Shown here piece by piece: positions 43,830 through 53,598 of a stretch of 64,000 nucleotides of DNA. Position 1 is the stretch's first letter. The number at the start of each line of letters is the position of its first letter. Below the pieces are notes generated by a model. The model was not told the origin of the DNA, made no database searches, and saw only the letters and a program-made list of their open reading frames with translations. Made by a program: the position numbers and the translations under genes. The stretch lies in contig NZ_WMBA01000010.1 in assembly GCF_009707865.1 (NCBI RefSeq), positions 1-64,000 on the forward strand, given 5' to 3'. Source of the DNA: Amycolatopsis pithecellobii (GTDB taxonomy: Bacteria > Actinomycetota > Actinomycetes > Mycobacteriales > Pseudonocardiaceae).

Positions 43830-44534
43830 ATGGTGGGTCGACATAGGTCAAGGGGACGATCACGCATTCTTCCGATCGTGATCACGGTAGCGGCGGCTTT
43901 TCTGATGGGGTTCACGATCTGGATCACGAGCGGGCCGTTGGGCCGGCAGGGTCCGGGTCTGGCGGCGGAGTTGAAGGCTCCCGCCCCGATGTCTGTGCCG
44001 GCGCCTGTGACGTCGTCTTCCACCACGCCGCCCTCCACGACGACACCAACCCAGCCGTCGACGACCAGCAAGAAACCGTCGCTCACCACGAAGCCTTCGG
44101 CGACACCACCCCGGGCCACCACGCAAACTTTGCCTGTGACGAGGGAGCCGGCGGCGATGACGACCATTGCCGGACGCCCATGCTCGTCCGTCCTGGCGGG
44201 AACGCAGCCACAGGTGACGCAGGCAGGCAACTATTTGAAGGCCATGTTCGGCGTCGACACGATCTTCGGCCGCGCGGCCCGCGGCGGCGAAAGCGATCAT
44301 CCGAACGGGCTCGCCCTGGATTTCATGGTGGACACCGCAACGGGAAACAAATTGGCGGATTACGTGCTGGCCAACCAGTCGCGGTTGGGCGTGAAATACG
44401 TGATCTGGCGCCAGCGCTATAACGACGGAAACGGCTGGTCAATGCTGGAAGATCGCGGTAGTCCGACTGCGAACCATTACGATCACGTGCACATCTCGTT
44501 TATCGCGGGCGCCAAGGCCTCGGTGACGTGTTGA
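43830..44534 (+). CDS. Exported peptidase-like protein (ARB-07466-type domain)
   Basis: 234-residue protein: one N-terminal helix ([20 protein letters not shown]), a Ser/Thr/Pro-rich linker of about 65 residues (low complexity, likely wall-spanning or O-glycosylated), then a C-terminal domain of about 110 residues. That domain has [15 protein letters not shown] and [10 protein letters not shown], the His/Asp and HxH zinc motifs of LAS/M15-like peptidoglycan peptidases, as in ARB_07466-like actinobacterial proteins. Wall remodelling is inferred. ATG at 43830 is used; no clear ribosome site. Confidence 0.8.
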   Translation: MVGRHRSRGRSRILPIVITVAAAFLMGFTIWITSGPLGRQGPGLAAELKAPAPMSVPAPVTSSSTTPPSTTTPTQPSTTSKKPSLTTKPSATPPRATTQTLPVTREPAAMTTIAGRPCSSVLAGTQPQVTQAGNYLKAMFGVDTIFGRAARGGESDHPNGLALDFMVDTATGNKLADYVLANQSRLGVKYVIWRQRYNDGNGWSMLEDRGSPTANHYDHVHISFIAGAKASVTC

Positions 44535-44862
44535 TCCCGTAGCTCCCGTCCGGCGCAGCGGCCGGGCGGCCTCCGGCCCAGCCACTGGCATCATGCGACG
44601 GGGTGGTCTGGTGAGTCGGGAAGCCGGCGCCACCGCCGGGCCCCTCCATTACGTCAGCTTCGACGGGCACGCGGCTTGTCACCTCAGCCGTGAGGGTCGC
44701 CTGGTCGACAGTGAGGTCGATGGTCGGACCCCCACATTCGCAGCGGCCGGTTACCTGAGCGGTCGGGGCTTGGGCGCGGAGTTCGGCTGCGCCAGGAAAG
44801 TCCGTGGCGAGCAGAACGTCCAGAGCCGCACGCTCGGATGACGTAAGAGGCCGGTTGGTCAT
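44500..44862 (-). CDS. Hypothetical protein with CxCG motif
   Basis: 120-residue protein. The first 70 residues look like a folded domain ([48 protein letters not shown]); the remaining 50 are Gly/Pro/Ser-rich with no clear structure, which could mean a frameshift or an unusual tail. Its last 35 bp overlap the convergent peptidase-like gene. Function unknown. Confidence 0.6.
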   Translation of the reverse strand: MTNRPLTSSERAALDVLLATDFPGAAELRAQAPTAQVTGRCECGGPTIDLTVDQATLTAEVTSRVPVEADVMEGPGGGAGFPTHQTTPSHDASGWAGGRPAAAPDGSYGINTSPRPWRPR

Positions 44863-44905
44863 GTCCCAGTGTGGCCGCCACGTTCGTCAGGGCGAGCGGC
44901 CGCTG

Positions 44906-45988
44906 TCACACGTTGAAGCGGAACTCCACCACGTCGCCGTCGGCCATGACGTAGTCCTTGCCTTCCATCCGGACCTTGCCGGCGGCGCGGGCCGCGGCCA
45001 TCGACCCGGCCTCCATCAGGTCGTCGTAGGAGACCACCTCGGCTTTGATGAACCCGCGCTCGAAGTCGGTGTGGATGACGCCGGCGGCCTGGGGCGCTGT
45101 CGCGCCCCTCGGGATCGTCCACGCGCGAGCCTCCTTCGGGCCCGCGGTGAGGTAGGTCTGCAGACCGAGCGTGTGGAACCCGGCGCGAGCGAGCGCGTAG
45201 AGACCGGGCTCGGGCTGGCCGACGGACTCGAGCAGTTCGCGAACCGACTCCTCGTCGTCGAGCTCCAGCAACTCGGCTTCGATCTTCGCATCGAGGAACA
45301 CAGCGTCCGCGGGCGCGACGAGTTTGGCGAGCTCCTCCCGCTTGGCATCGTCGGTGAGTACGCCTTCGTCGGCGTTGAAGACGTAAAGGAACGGTTTCGT
45401 GGTCAGGAGGCTCAGCTCACGCAGGTGACTGCCGTCGATTTCCTTCTGCGCCGAGAACAACGTGCGACCGCTGTCGAGGATTTCCTTGGCCTGCTGCGCC
45501 GCCTCCAGCGCGGGTCGGTTCTCCTTCTTGGTGCGCGCCTCTTTTTCCAGGCGCGGCAAGGCTTTCTCCAGGGTCTGCAGATCGGCCAAGATGAGTTCGG
45601 TATTGATCGTCTCGATATCGGCCGACGGGTCCACCCGGCCGTCGACGTGCACCACGTCGGGGTCGTCGAACACGCGGATGACCTGACAGACCGCATTCGC
45701 CTCACGGATGTTCGCCAGGAACTTGTTCCCGAGACCGGCGCCTTCGGACGCCCCCTTCACGATCCCCGCGATGTCCACAAAGGACACGGTTGCCGGCACG
45801 ACTCGCTCGGAGTGGAACAGCTCGGCGAGCTTGTCCAGCCGCCCGTCAGGCAACGGCACCACCCCGACGTTCGGCTCGATCGTGGCGAACGGATAGTTCG
45901 CGGCGAGCACGTCGTTGCGGGTGAGTGCGTTGAACAGGGTGGACTTGCCGACGTTGGGCAGTCCGACAATGCCGAGGGTGAGGCTCAC
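44906..45988 (-). CDS. ychF: Redox-regulated ATPase YchF
   Basis: 360-residue Obg-related P-loop protein that prefers ATP and binds ribosomes. The P-loop is GLPNVGKST, switch II DIAGIVKGASEG, and the G4 motif is changed to NADE (FLYVFNADEGVL), the YchF hallmark that explains ATP preference. A coiled-coil insertion and C-terminal TGS domain (AWTIPRGATAPQAAGVIHTD, MADGDVVEFRFNV) complete it. GTG at 45988 begins the family start SLTLGIVGLPN. Confidence 0.95.
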   Translation of the reverse strand: MSLTLGIVGLPNVGKSTLFNALTRNDVLAANYPFATIEPNVGVVPLPDGRLDKLAELFHSERVVPATVSFVDIAGIVKGASEGAGLGNKFLANIREANAVCQVIRVFDDPDVVHVDGRVDPSADIETINTELILADLQTLEKALPRLEKEARTKKENRPALEAAQQAKEILDSGRTLFSAQKEIDGSHLRELSLLTTKPFLYVFNADEGVLTDDAKREELAKLVAPADAVFLDAKIEAELLELDDEESVRELLESVGQPEPGLYALARAGFHTLGLQTYLTAGPKEARAWTIPRGATAPQAAGVIHTDFERGFIKAEVVSYDDLMEAGSMAAARAAGKVRMEGKDYVMADGDVVEFRFNV

Positions 45989-46138
45989 GGACGGACAGTC
46001 TAGTTGCGCCGCGCCCACCGCCCGGCTGCCGGCCGCAGCCGGATCGCCAACCGGCGGAGCTCAGCGCGGGCAAGCCGGATCATCGCTGTGTCGGATTTCC
46101 GCCAGTCAAGGGCCTGACCTGCTGGCAGTATCGAAGTC

Positions 46139-47611
46139 ATGACAGCCGTAGCCACCCCCGCCGGGCAGGCACTGTGGCGAGACGCCGAGCGCTGCTACCG
46201 CGCCGTCGCATCGCGCGACGCCCGTTTCGACGGGCAGTTCATCGTGGCCGTCAAGACCACCGGCATCTACTGTCGCCCGTCCTGCCCGGCGGTCACCCCG
46301 AAAGCCGCCAACGTGCGCTTCTACCCGACCTCGGCCGCCGCCCAGGCGGGCGGTTTCCGCGCTTGCCGGCGCTGCCTGCCGGACGCGGTGCCAGGCTCAC
46401 CGGAGTGGAACCTCCGCGCCGACCTCGTCGCCCGCGCCATGCGACTCATCGCCGACGGCGCGGTCGAACGCGAAGGCGTGCCCGGCCTGGCACACCGCCT
46501 CGGCTACTCGGAACGTCAGCTGGGCCGCGTGCTCACGGCGGAGCTGGGCGCGGGCCCGCTGGCATTGGCCCGTGCCCACCGCGCCCACTCGGCGCGACTG
46601 CTCATCGAGTTGTCCGAGCTTCCGCTCGCCGATGTGGCGTTCGCGGCCGGGTTCGCGAGCGTCCGCCAGTTCAATGACACCATCCGTGAGGTCTTCGCAC
46701 GCACGCCCTCGCAGCTGCGCGCTTCCGCGACAGCGGCACGAGGACGTCCGGACGACGGGCACGCCAAGGACACGACCGGCACCAGGCTGAGCCTGCGCCT
46801 GCCGTATCGCAAGCCGTTCGACCACAACGGAATATTCGGTTTTCTCGCCGCCCGGGCAGTACCCGGCGTCGAATGGGCCGATGGCGCCGGCTACGGCCGC
46901 ACCCTGCGGTTACCCCACGGCCCCGGAAGCATCGCGCTCACCCCGCAAGACGGGCACATCCGTTGCGAGCTGCACCTCGCGGACGTGCGTGACCTGGGCA
47001 GCGCGGTCGCGCGTACCCGGCGCCTCCTCGACCTCGACGCCGATCCCGAAGCCGTCCAGCGCGTGCTGGCCGCCGACGCCGCCCTGGCACCGGCGGTTGC
47101 CGCGGCGCCGGGTATCCGGGTGCCCGGCGCCGTGGACGGCCCAGAGCTCCTGCTGCGAGCCATGCTCGGCCAGCAGGTGTCCGTCGCCGCGGCGAAGACG
47201 GCAGCCGGCCGGCTCGCGGCAGCGCTCGGCGAGCAACTCCCGTGGGGCACGCTCTTTCCCACGCCCCAGGCCGTCGCTGAACAGGGGCGCGAGGTCCTGC
47301 GCGGCCCGAAACGCCGGATCGAGGCGATCTGCATTGCCGCCGAGGCCATGGCGACCAGCGCCGTCGAGGTGCACATCGGCCGTGACGCCGACGAGCTTCG
47401 CGCGGAACTGCTCGCCCTGCCTGGCGTCGGCCCGTGGACCGCCGACTACGTGCTGATGCGCGTCCTCGGTGCCCCCGACTTGCTCCTGTCGGACGACCTG
47501 GTGGTCCGCAAAGGAGCGGCGGCCCTGGGCATCGCCGACCTCAGCGAACGTTCCGAGGCCTGGCGCCCCTGGCGGAGCTACGCCGGGATGTACCTGTGGC
47601 GCAGCGCCTGA
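46139..47611 (+). CDS. AdaA-AlkA fusion: methylphosphotriester sensor and 3-methyladenine glycosylase
   Basis: 490-residue alkylation-repair protein. Residues about 10-85 are the Ada zinc domain with Cys45, Cys49, Cys76 and Cys79 (methyl acceptor and zinc ligands); about 100-190 an AraC-type helix-turn-helix; about 215-490 an AlkA-type glycosylase with the HhH-GPD core LPGVGPWTADYVLMRVLG and catalytic Asp in LLLSDDLVV. It both activates the adaptive response when methylated and excises alkylated bases. The separate ogt gene follows 48 bp downstream, supplying the missing AdaB function. Confidence 0.93.
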   Translation: MTAVATPAGQALWRDAERCYRAVASRDARFDGQFIVAVKTTGIYCRPSCPAVTPKAANVRFYPTSAAAQAGGFRACRRCLPDAVPGSPEWNLRADLVARAMRLIADGAVEREGVPGLAHRLGYSERQLGRVLTAELGAGPLALARAHRAHSARLLIELSELPLADVAFAAGFASVRQFNDTIREVFARTPSQLRASATAARGRPDDGHAKDTTGTRLSLRLPYRKPFDHNGIFGFLAARAVPGVEWADGAGYGRTLRLPHGPGSIALTPQDGHIRCELHLADVRDLGSAVARTRRLLDLDADPEAVQRVLAADAALAPAVAAAPGIRVPGAVDGPELLLRAMLGQQVSVAAAKTAAGRLAAALGEQLPWGTLFPTPQAVAEQGREVLRGPKRRIEAICIAAEAMATSAVEVHIGRDADELRAELLALPGVGPWTADYVLMRVLGAPDLLLSDDLVVRKGAAALGIADLSERSEAWRPWRSYAGMYLWRSA

Positions 47612-47659
47612 ATCCACCCGAAACCCATCCGAACCGTCAGCCCAGTCGAAAGAGGAACC

Positions 47660-48169
47660 ATGAGCATCGCCTACTGGTCCACAATGGACACACCCATCGG
47701 CCCCTTCACCGCGGTCGTCGCGTCGGACGGCGCCGTCCTGGCGTCCGGCTGGACCGCCGATCTGGACACACTCACGCCGCAGATCTCGCGCGCGCTCGTT
47801 CCGGGTGAGCTACGCGAGAAACGCGACCTGGGCGCGGTCAGCACCGCAGTCCGCCGATACCACCAAGGCGAGCTGGACGTCATCGACGACATCCCGGTCC
47901 GTCAGCGCTCGGGCGAGTTCCTGCAGCATGCATGGGACGTGCTGCGGACCGTTCCCGCGGGCAAGCCCGTGACCTACACCGAATACGCCGAGCTCGCGGG
48001 CAGGCCGACGGCCATCCGGGCGGCCGCATCCGCCTGCGCTCGCAATGCGACAGCACTTTTCGTGCCCTGTCACCGAGTGCTGCGCATCGGTGGCACGCTT
48101 GGCGGGTTCAGGTGGGGTCTCGAGACCAAACGGTGGCTGCTCGACCACGAATCGCCGAATCTGAGTTAG
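47660..48169 (+). CDS. ogt: Methylated-DNA--protein-cysteine methyltransferase
   Basis: 169-residue suicide enzyme removing O6-alkyl groups from guanine. The acceptor site is FVPCHRVL near residue 137, with the HTH/Arg-finger part VPAGKPVTYTEYAELAGRPT before it and GTLGGFRWGLETKRWLL after. AGAGGAA precedes the ATG. Follows the AdaA-AlkA fusion and is likely induced with it. Confidence 0.95.
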   Translation: MSIAYWSTMDTPIGPFTAVVASDGAVLASGWTADLDTLTPQISRALVPGELREKRDLGAVSTAVRRYHQGELDVIDDIPVRQRSGEFLQHAWDVLRTVPAGKPVTYTEYAELAGRPTAIRAAASACARNATALFVPCHRVLRIGGTLGGFRWGLETKRWLLDHESPNLS

Positions 48170-48237
48170 GGGTGTTTCGAAGCGCGGAACCGAGCGGGGT
48201 CAGCCATCACCCCTCGCGCCACTTCAAAACGGTCAGC

Positions 48238-51198
48238 TCACATCTGCACCTCCAGGGTCGATCCGGTGCGCGCCTTGCGAACCCGCAACCGGGTGGGGAT
48301 GCGCTGGCGCAACTCCTCGACATGGGAAACGAGGCCGACGACTCGTCCCCCGGCACGGAGCCCGTCGAGGATGTCCATGACGACGTCGAGGGTTTCGGCG
48401 TCCAGCGTGCCGAAACCCTCGTCGACGAACAGGGTGTCCAACAGTGCGCCGCCCGTCTCCGCGGCGACCACGTCAGCCAAACCCAGCGCCAGCGCAAGGG
48501 AAGCAAGAAACGACTCACCGCCGGACAAGGTCTTCGCTGGCCGGACGGTGCCTGAGTAGTCGTCCAGCACGTCCAATGCCAAACCGCCCTTGGTGCCGCG
48601 TGCACCCGCCCGGTCCGAATGCACGAAGGAATACCGGCCCTGGCTCATCGCCTGCAATCGCGTGGTCGCCGCGAGCGCGAGCTCCTCCAACCGGGCCGCC
48701 AGGACGTATGACCGCAAGGACATCCGGCGCGCGTTCTGGCCCCGTCCGTTGATCACGTCGGTCAGCGCGTCGAGTTCGGCGAACTCTTCTTCCAGTGGCC
48801 TGATCGCGTCGATCGCCGCAGACAGCTGGACAGCCAGGGTCTCCAAATCCGTCGCACGCTGGTCAGCCGCACGCAACCGCGCAACCGCGGTCTCGGCAGC
48901 CTCGCGGGCGGCGCGCACGGCCGTCGTCGCCGACTCGACGTCGACATCGTCATCGGGCGACACGCCTGCTAGCTCGGGTTCCGCCAGTACGGCCCGCGCG
49001 GCGGCCTCCTCGGCCGCGGCTTGCGAGAGCCGCTTTTCCAGCCGCGCCACCGTTTCGTCAGGGCGAGCGGCCGCGCGCACCTCGTCGGCCGTGCCGAACT
49101 CCGCATTCGCCAAGCTTTCCTGGAGTTCTTCGCGACGCTGCGCGAGTTGTTGGTGGGCGGTCACCCGCTCCGTTCTTGCTTCGACGAGCGCGTCGAGCGC
49201 CCGCACAACTCGGCTCAGTTGTGCGCGGCGCGCGGCGACGTCCGGATATTCGCCGCGCGCTTCGTCGAGCCGGCGTGCCCGTTCGTCGACCCGATCCAGC
49301 AGCGTCCGCCGACGCGCATCGGCCGCCGTCGCGATTTGCTCGACAGCGCGCAGCTTGTCCGTCAACGACTTGGCCTCCGCCTCGGCGGCGCGGGCTTCGC
49401 TCGACAACTTCGCTCGTTGTCTGGCGCGGCGTTCGAGATCCTCCAGTTGCCGCTGGGCCAGTCGCAGCTCTTCGTCAAGGTCTTCGCCGGTACGGCCGCG
49501 CAAACGCTCACGCAACGCCGCAAGTGTGGTTTCGGCCGCGTGCCTCGCCGCCTCGGCCGTGCTGCGGGCATGTTCGGCGCGCCGCTCAGCCCGCTCAGCC
49601 TCCGCCTCTTGCTCGCGGTCCACCGACCCGTCGGCGGGACGGGCAGGCGCTGGATGTTCGGCCGCACCACACACCGGGCAGGCTTGACCGTCGGTGAGGC
49701 CTGCTGCGAGCTCGGCTGCCATCCCCTCGAGCCGCAGCTCACGCAGTCGTAATCGATGTTCCCGCGCGTCCTGGTGCTCGTCCGTCGCGATCCGGACGCG
49801 TTCCTGCGTCTCGGCCACCGTCCGCATCGCACCGGGTAGTCCGGCCGCGTCGTCGACCGCGACTTCCAACTCCGCATGCCGCACGCGCGCAGCATCGAGC
49901 TGCACGGCCGCGGCATTGGCGGCGTCCAGTTCCCGGCGGAGCTCCTCCAGCCGCTGCGGAATTCCGTCCAGCTTCTCCGTCAATACAAGGACGTCTGCCC
50001 TTGCCTCCTCGGCCTTATCGACAAGTGCCTCGATTTCCCTCCGGTCACGGGTTTGCTGCTCGGCTTCGGCGACCAGGCCGGCGAGCGCCCCACCTTCTTC
50101 GCGCAACTTCGCCGCGTGACGGCGAAGCTCGGCGACTTCCGCGTCGGCGTCGGCCTGACCTGTGGCGACCAGTTCACGTACGCGGAGCCGTTCCGTAGCA
50201 ACAGCTTCCTCGAATCGAACGGCCCATCGCTCGGCTTGCGTCACCGCTCCCAGCACGGTTGTGGCGCGCCGAGCTCCCGCGATCTCCGCTGCCCACGCGC
50301 GCCGCTCGTCCCGCTGATCCTCCACAAGGGACAGACGACGATGCGCCGAACGTAGACGATGCACCCTCTCCGCCGCCGTCCGCCGCTCGGCAAGCAGCTT
50401 CTCGGCACCATCCGAATCAGACCGTGCTCGCTCCTCGTCCGACTTTGCCTCCGCCACAGCCTGCTCGGCCTTCTCGCGCACTGCGGCCGTCCAGCCGGCG
50501 AGGTCCTGTTCAGGCGCATCCTCTCCAGCGACTTGACCGAACCGCGCTACCCACTCGCGCACCTCCTGCCGACGCTGGTCCAACCCGCGGCGCTTGTCGG
50601 CACGTTGATCCCGGAACCACGCTTCGACATCCGCGAACCGCTTGGTACCGAACAACTTCTCCAGCAGCTTCTCCCGCTCATCCGTCTCCGCACGAAGAAA
50701 CCTGGCGAACTCTCCTTGCGGCAACAGAACAACCTGGAAGAACTGCGGTGCGCTCATCCCGAGCAGACCTTCCACCGTCCGGCTGACCTCATCGATCCGG
50801 ATCAACCCTTCGGCCGGATACCCTTCCGGGACACCACCGATCCAGGTGAGTGACGCCTTCGCGTTTTGCTTGGTGGTGCCGTCGCCACGACGTTTCGGCC
50901 GTTGATACTCGGGGCGGCGCACGAGCCGCATCCGTTGTCCCTGCACGGACAGTTCGAGTACGACTTCGGTCACTTCGTCCGGCTCGGCGAAGGCACATCG
51001 CAGCCGTCTGACCTCACCTCGAGCACCGGGAACGAGGCCGAACAAGGCGAACGCAACGGCATCAAGGAGCGTCGTCTTACCCGCACCCGTGTCGCCATGC
51101 AAAAGGAACAGACCATCGGCGCCGAGCGCATCGAAGTCGACGATCTCGCGTTTCCGGTACGGGCCGAACGCGGCAACTTCCAGTCGATGGAGCCTCAT
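48238..51198 (-). CDS. sbcC: SbcC: SMC-like ATPase subunit of the SbcCD nuclease
   Basis: 986-residue ATPase with a Walker A lobe at the start (LFLLHGDTGAGKTTLLDAV), long heptad-rich coiled coils, a central zinc hook (GQACPVCGAAEHPAP, about residue 520), and a C-terminal lobe with signature LSGGESFLASLALALGL and Walker B LFVDEGFGTLD. With SbcD it opens hairpins and DNA ends. The start overlaps the sbcD stop (ATGA), so the two are coupled. Confidence 0.95.
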   Translation of the reverse strand: MRLHRLEVAAFGPYRKREIVDFDALGADGLFLLHGDTGAGKTTLLDAVAFALFGLVPGARGEVRRLRCAFAEPDEVTEVVLELSVQGQRMRLVRRPEYQRPKRRGDGTTKQNAKASLTWIGGVPEGYPAEGLIRIDEVSRTVEGLLGMSAPQFFQVVLLPQGEFARFLRAETDEREKLLEKLFGTKRFADVEAWFRDQRADKRRGLDQRRQEVREWVARFGQVAGEDAPEQDLAGWTAAVREKAEQAVAEAKSDEERARSDSDGAEKLLAERRTAAERVHRLRSAHRRLSLVEDQRDERRAWAAEIAGARRATTVLGAVTQAERWAVRFEEAVATERLRVRELVATGQADADAEVAELRRHAAKLREEGGALAGLVAEAEQQTRDRREIEALVDKAEEARADVLVLTEKLDGIPQRLEELRRELDAANAAAVQLDAARVRHAELEVAVDDAAGLPGAMRTVAETQERVRIATDEHQDAREHRLRLRELRLEGMAAELAAGLTDGQACPVCGAAEHPAPARPADGSVDREQEAEAERAERRAEHARSTAEAARHAAETTLAALRERLRGRTGEDLDEELRLAQRQLEDLERRARQRAKLSSEARAAEAEAKSLTDKLRAVEQIATAADARRRTLLDRVDERARRLDEARGEYPDVAARRAQLSRVVRALDALVEARTERVTAHQQLAQRREELQESLANAEFGTADEVRAAARPDETVARLEKRLSQAAAEEAAARAVLAEPELAGVSPDDDVDVESATTAVRAAREAAETAVARLRAADQRATDLETLAVQLSAAIDAIRPLEEEFAELDALTDVINGRGQNARRMSLRSYVLAARLEELALAATTRLQAMSQGRYSFVHSDRAGARGTKGGLALDVLDDYSGTVRPAKTLSGGESFLASLALALGLADVVAAETGGALLDTLFVDEGFGTLDAETLDVVMDILDGLRAGGRVVGLVSHVEELRQRIPTRLRVRKARTGSTLEVQM

Positions 51199-52343
51199 TC
51201 CTCACCCCTGCCCGCGGTTTCCAAAGCCCGGCGCAACAATTTCTCCTCACGGTCGTTCGGCGGCGCGCCACGACAGTCGTCGAGAAAGCTGCGAACGATC
51301 TCGGTGTCCGGCCGGCCACGAACTGCCTCCGCGTAGCGCAGCGTGGCCGCCGTCCTTCCGTTCTCCGGCTGCCATTCCAGATGCACGGCATAGGGGAACC
51401 GGTCGCGCAGCCGGCGCATCGCGTCATCCGGGCGCACAGAATCAGTGAGTGTCACCGAAAGATAGCAGTCGGCGACGTCAGCGTGCTCTTCCGCGCTCAG
51501 CAACCAGTCGATGCGTCCGACAAGTTTCGCCAGCCGGCGCGGCACCGGCAGCTCATGCCGGCGAACCTCGGCCAGACCACCCTCGTCGAGGTCCACCAGC
51601 CATACGGATTTCCGTTGTCGCGACTCGGAAAACGAGTAGGCCAGCGGACTTCCCGAATACCGTAGGTGATCCGCGAGCGCCTGGGCTCCGTGCAGATGGC
51701 CCAGCGCGACGTAGTCGACGCCGTCGAAGACATCACTGCCCACCTGTTCAACGCCGCCGACCGCGATCGTGCGTTCGGAATCGGTGCCCTGCCCGCCTGT
51801 CACGAACGCGTGCGCGAGTACGACCGAGCGGATACCAGGCTCGCGCGCGGCCAAATCCTCCCGGACGCGGCGCATCGCCTCGGTCAGAACTCCGTTGTGT
51901 CCCCTGGCATCCGGCACTCCGAGCGCGTGGCGGGCCGGCTCCGGCTCGAGGTATGGGATGCCGTAGATGGCGACCGGCCCGTGCTCGTCGTCGAGCAGCA
52001 CGGGGTGATCGATCCGGTCGACTGTGGTGCGCAGGTGCAGCCCGCCCGCGGCGGCGAACTCACTGAACACACCGAGCCGTGGCGCCGAATCGTGGTTGCC
52101 CGAAGTGAGCACGAGCTGCGCACCCGCCGCTCGAATCCTTGCCATGGCGCGGTTTGCGACCTGTACGGCTTCCGCCGAGGGCACCGCACGGTCATAGATG
52201 TCCCCGGAGACGAGCACGACATCGATCGCCTCGGCGGCGACGAGCTCCGCGAGGTGGCCGAGCACGGCGGCCTGCTCGGCGATCAGATCCACGCCGTGGA
52301 AGGTCCGTCCGACATGCCAGTCAGAGGTGTGCAGGAATCTCAC
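51195..52343 (-). CDS. sbcD: SbcD: exonuclease subunit
   Basis: 382-residue calcineurin-like phosphoesterase of the Mre11 group. The metal ligands are in HTSDWHVGR, VVLVSGDIYDRAVPS, LTSGNHDSAPRL, VLAHAFVTGG and YVALGHLHGAQ, all intact; the capping domain follows. GTG at 52343 starts the family sequence RFLHTSDWH; the open frame upstream is not protein-like. First gene of sbcDC. Confidence 0.95.
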   Translation of the reverse strand: MRFLHTSDWHVGRTFHGVDLIAEQAAVLGHLAELVAAEAIDVVLVSGDIYDRAVPSAEAVQVANRAMARIRAAGAQLVLTSGNHDSAPRLGVFSEFAAAGGLHLRTTVDRIDHPVLLDDEHGPVAIYGIPYLEPEPARHALGVPDARGHNGVLTEAMRRVREDLAAREPGIRSVVLAHAFVTGGQGTDSERTIAVGGVEQVGSDVFDGVDYVALGHLHGAQALADHLRYSGSPLAYSFSESRQRKSVWLVDLDEGGLAEVRRHELPVPRRLAKLVGRIDWLLSAEEHADVADCYLSVTLTDSVRPDDAMRRLRDRFPYAVHLEWQPENGRTAATLRYAEAVRGRPDTEIVRSFLDDCRGAPPNDREEKLLRRALETAGRGEE

Positions 52344-52498
52344 GTGGGCCAAGCTAGAGCCGACCTCCGACAAAAACCCGGAGACATGCCGCAGCGGTTC
52401 ACCCGAACGTGTGTTCGACTTTCGGCGGCTCCCGTTTTTGTCGGTGGGCTCCGCCATGATGCGAGGGCAAGACCGAGATCGGAGAAAGGAGGGCGAAC

Positions 52499-53416
52499 GT
52501 GGCATCCACCGTGATCAGCACGGCGGCCGTCGTCATCGCCTTGGCACTACTGGGGGCGATCGTCCTGCTCTGGCGGCTCTACACGGACAGCATGCGCCGT
52601 GCCGACGCCGCCGCACGGCAGGTCCAGGCCGAGCGCGCGCGGGTGGATCAGCAGCAGGCGGCCCTGCGCCGGTACGAGGTGGCGTTCGCCTCGATCAGCG
52701 GCAGGGGCGAGCTGGGGGAACAGGTTCTGGTGGAAACCGCGCGGGCGCTGGGTCTGCGGGAGGGGCTGCACTTCACCCTGCAGACCGACCTGGCGGGCGG
52801 CGGCGCGGCGAAACCGGACATGGTGCTCCGGGTCGGTGGCGATCGCACCATCCCGGTGGACGCCAAGGCGAGCATGGCGTGCTGGGCCGAGGCGGTCGAT
52901 ACCGACGATGCCGACGAGCGGCTCGACGCGCTCCGGGTACACGTCCGCAATCTGCGCTCGCGGGCCGCGGAACTGGCGGGCAAGGGTTACCAGCGCTGGG
53001 CGGACGGTATCTACGGCACGGTCATGTTCGTTCCCTCCGACGCGGCGGTCGTCGCCGCACTCGACACCGATCCCGAGCTGCTGCGGTGGATGCTGGACCG
53101 GCGGGTCTTCATGTGTGGCCCGACGGGTTTTGCGGTGGTGGCTTCGGCGGCATTGTTCGCGGCGAGCGACCGGGCGGTCGTCGAGGACATCGAACGGATC
53201 CGGGCTGGAGCCACCGCCGCACACCGGGCGGCGGGAAACGCTGTGGAGGCGCTCAACCTGTCCAGCACGCACCTACAGCGTTTCCTGTCCGCCCGCCGGC
53301 GCGAGTTGGACGCGCTGGAGGGATTCCGGACTTCGGTCACACCACTGACCGAAGCGTCCGGAAGCCCCACCACCATGCCGACCATACGAAAGGGGGACGA
53401 ACTGGCCGCGAGCTGA
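52499..53416 (+). CDS. RmuC-like DNA recombination protein
   Basis: 305-residue protein with one N-terminal membrane helix (AVVIALALLGAIVLLWRLY), a short coiled coil, and the RmuC nuclease-like core (GRGELGEQVLVETARALGL, PDMVLRVGGDRTIPVDAKAS, GTVMFVPSDAAVVAALD). RmuC limits DNA inversions at short repeats; the core has restriction-endonuclease-like acidic residues. GTG at 52499 follows AGGAGG. Divergent from sbcDC, giving a local DNA-repair group. The 182 bp after it (53417-53598) hold nothing I can name. Confidence 0.88.
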   Translation: MASTVISTAAVVIALALLGAIVLLWRLYTDSMRRADAAARQVQAERARVDQQQAALRRYEVAFASISGRGELGEQVLVETARALGLREGLHFTLQTDLAGGGAAKPDMVLRVGGDRTIPVDAKASMACWAEAVDTDDADERLDALRVHVRNLRSRAAELAGKGYQRWADGIYGTVMFVPSDAAVVAALDTDPELLRWMLDRRVFMCGPTGFAVVASAALFAASDRAVVEDIERIRAGATAAHRAAGNAVEALNLSSTHLQRFLSARRRELDALEGFRTSVTPLTEASGSPTTMPTIRKGDELAAS

Positions 53417-53598
53417 GCGCAGGCGCCGGGTCCAGACCAATGACCTTGCGAGTGCGTAACAAGCAGATTGCCAACAAGGTTGGTACCTGTAAATCCGCTG
53501 GTCAGCGTGGGCTGAATGGTCCATTGTGAGCTAGCCGAAGGGTCAACCCTCCGGAGCGGCGGGCGGTTCGGGTCTCGTACGGGTTACCGTGTTGCCCT

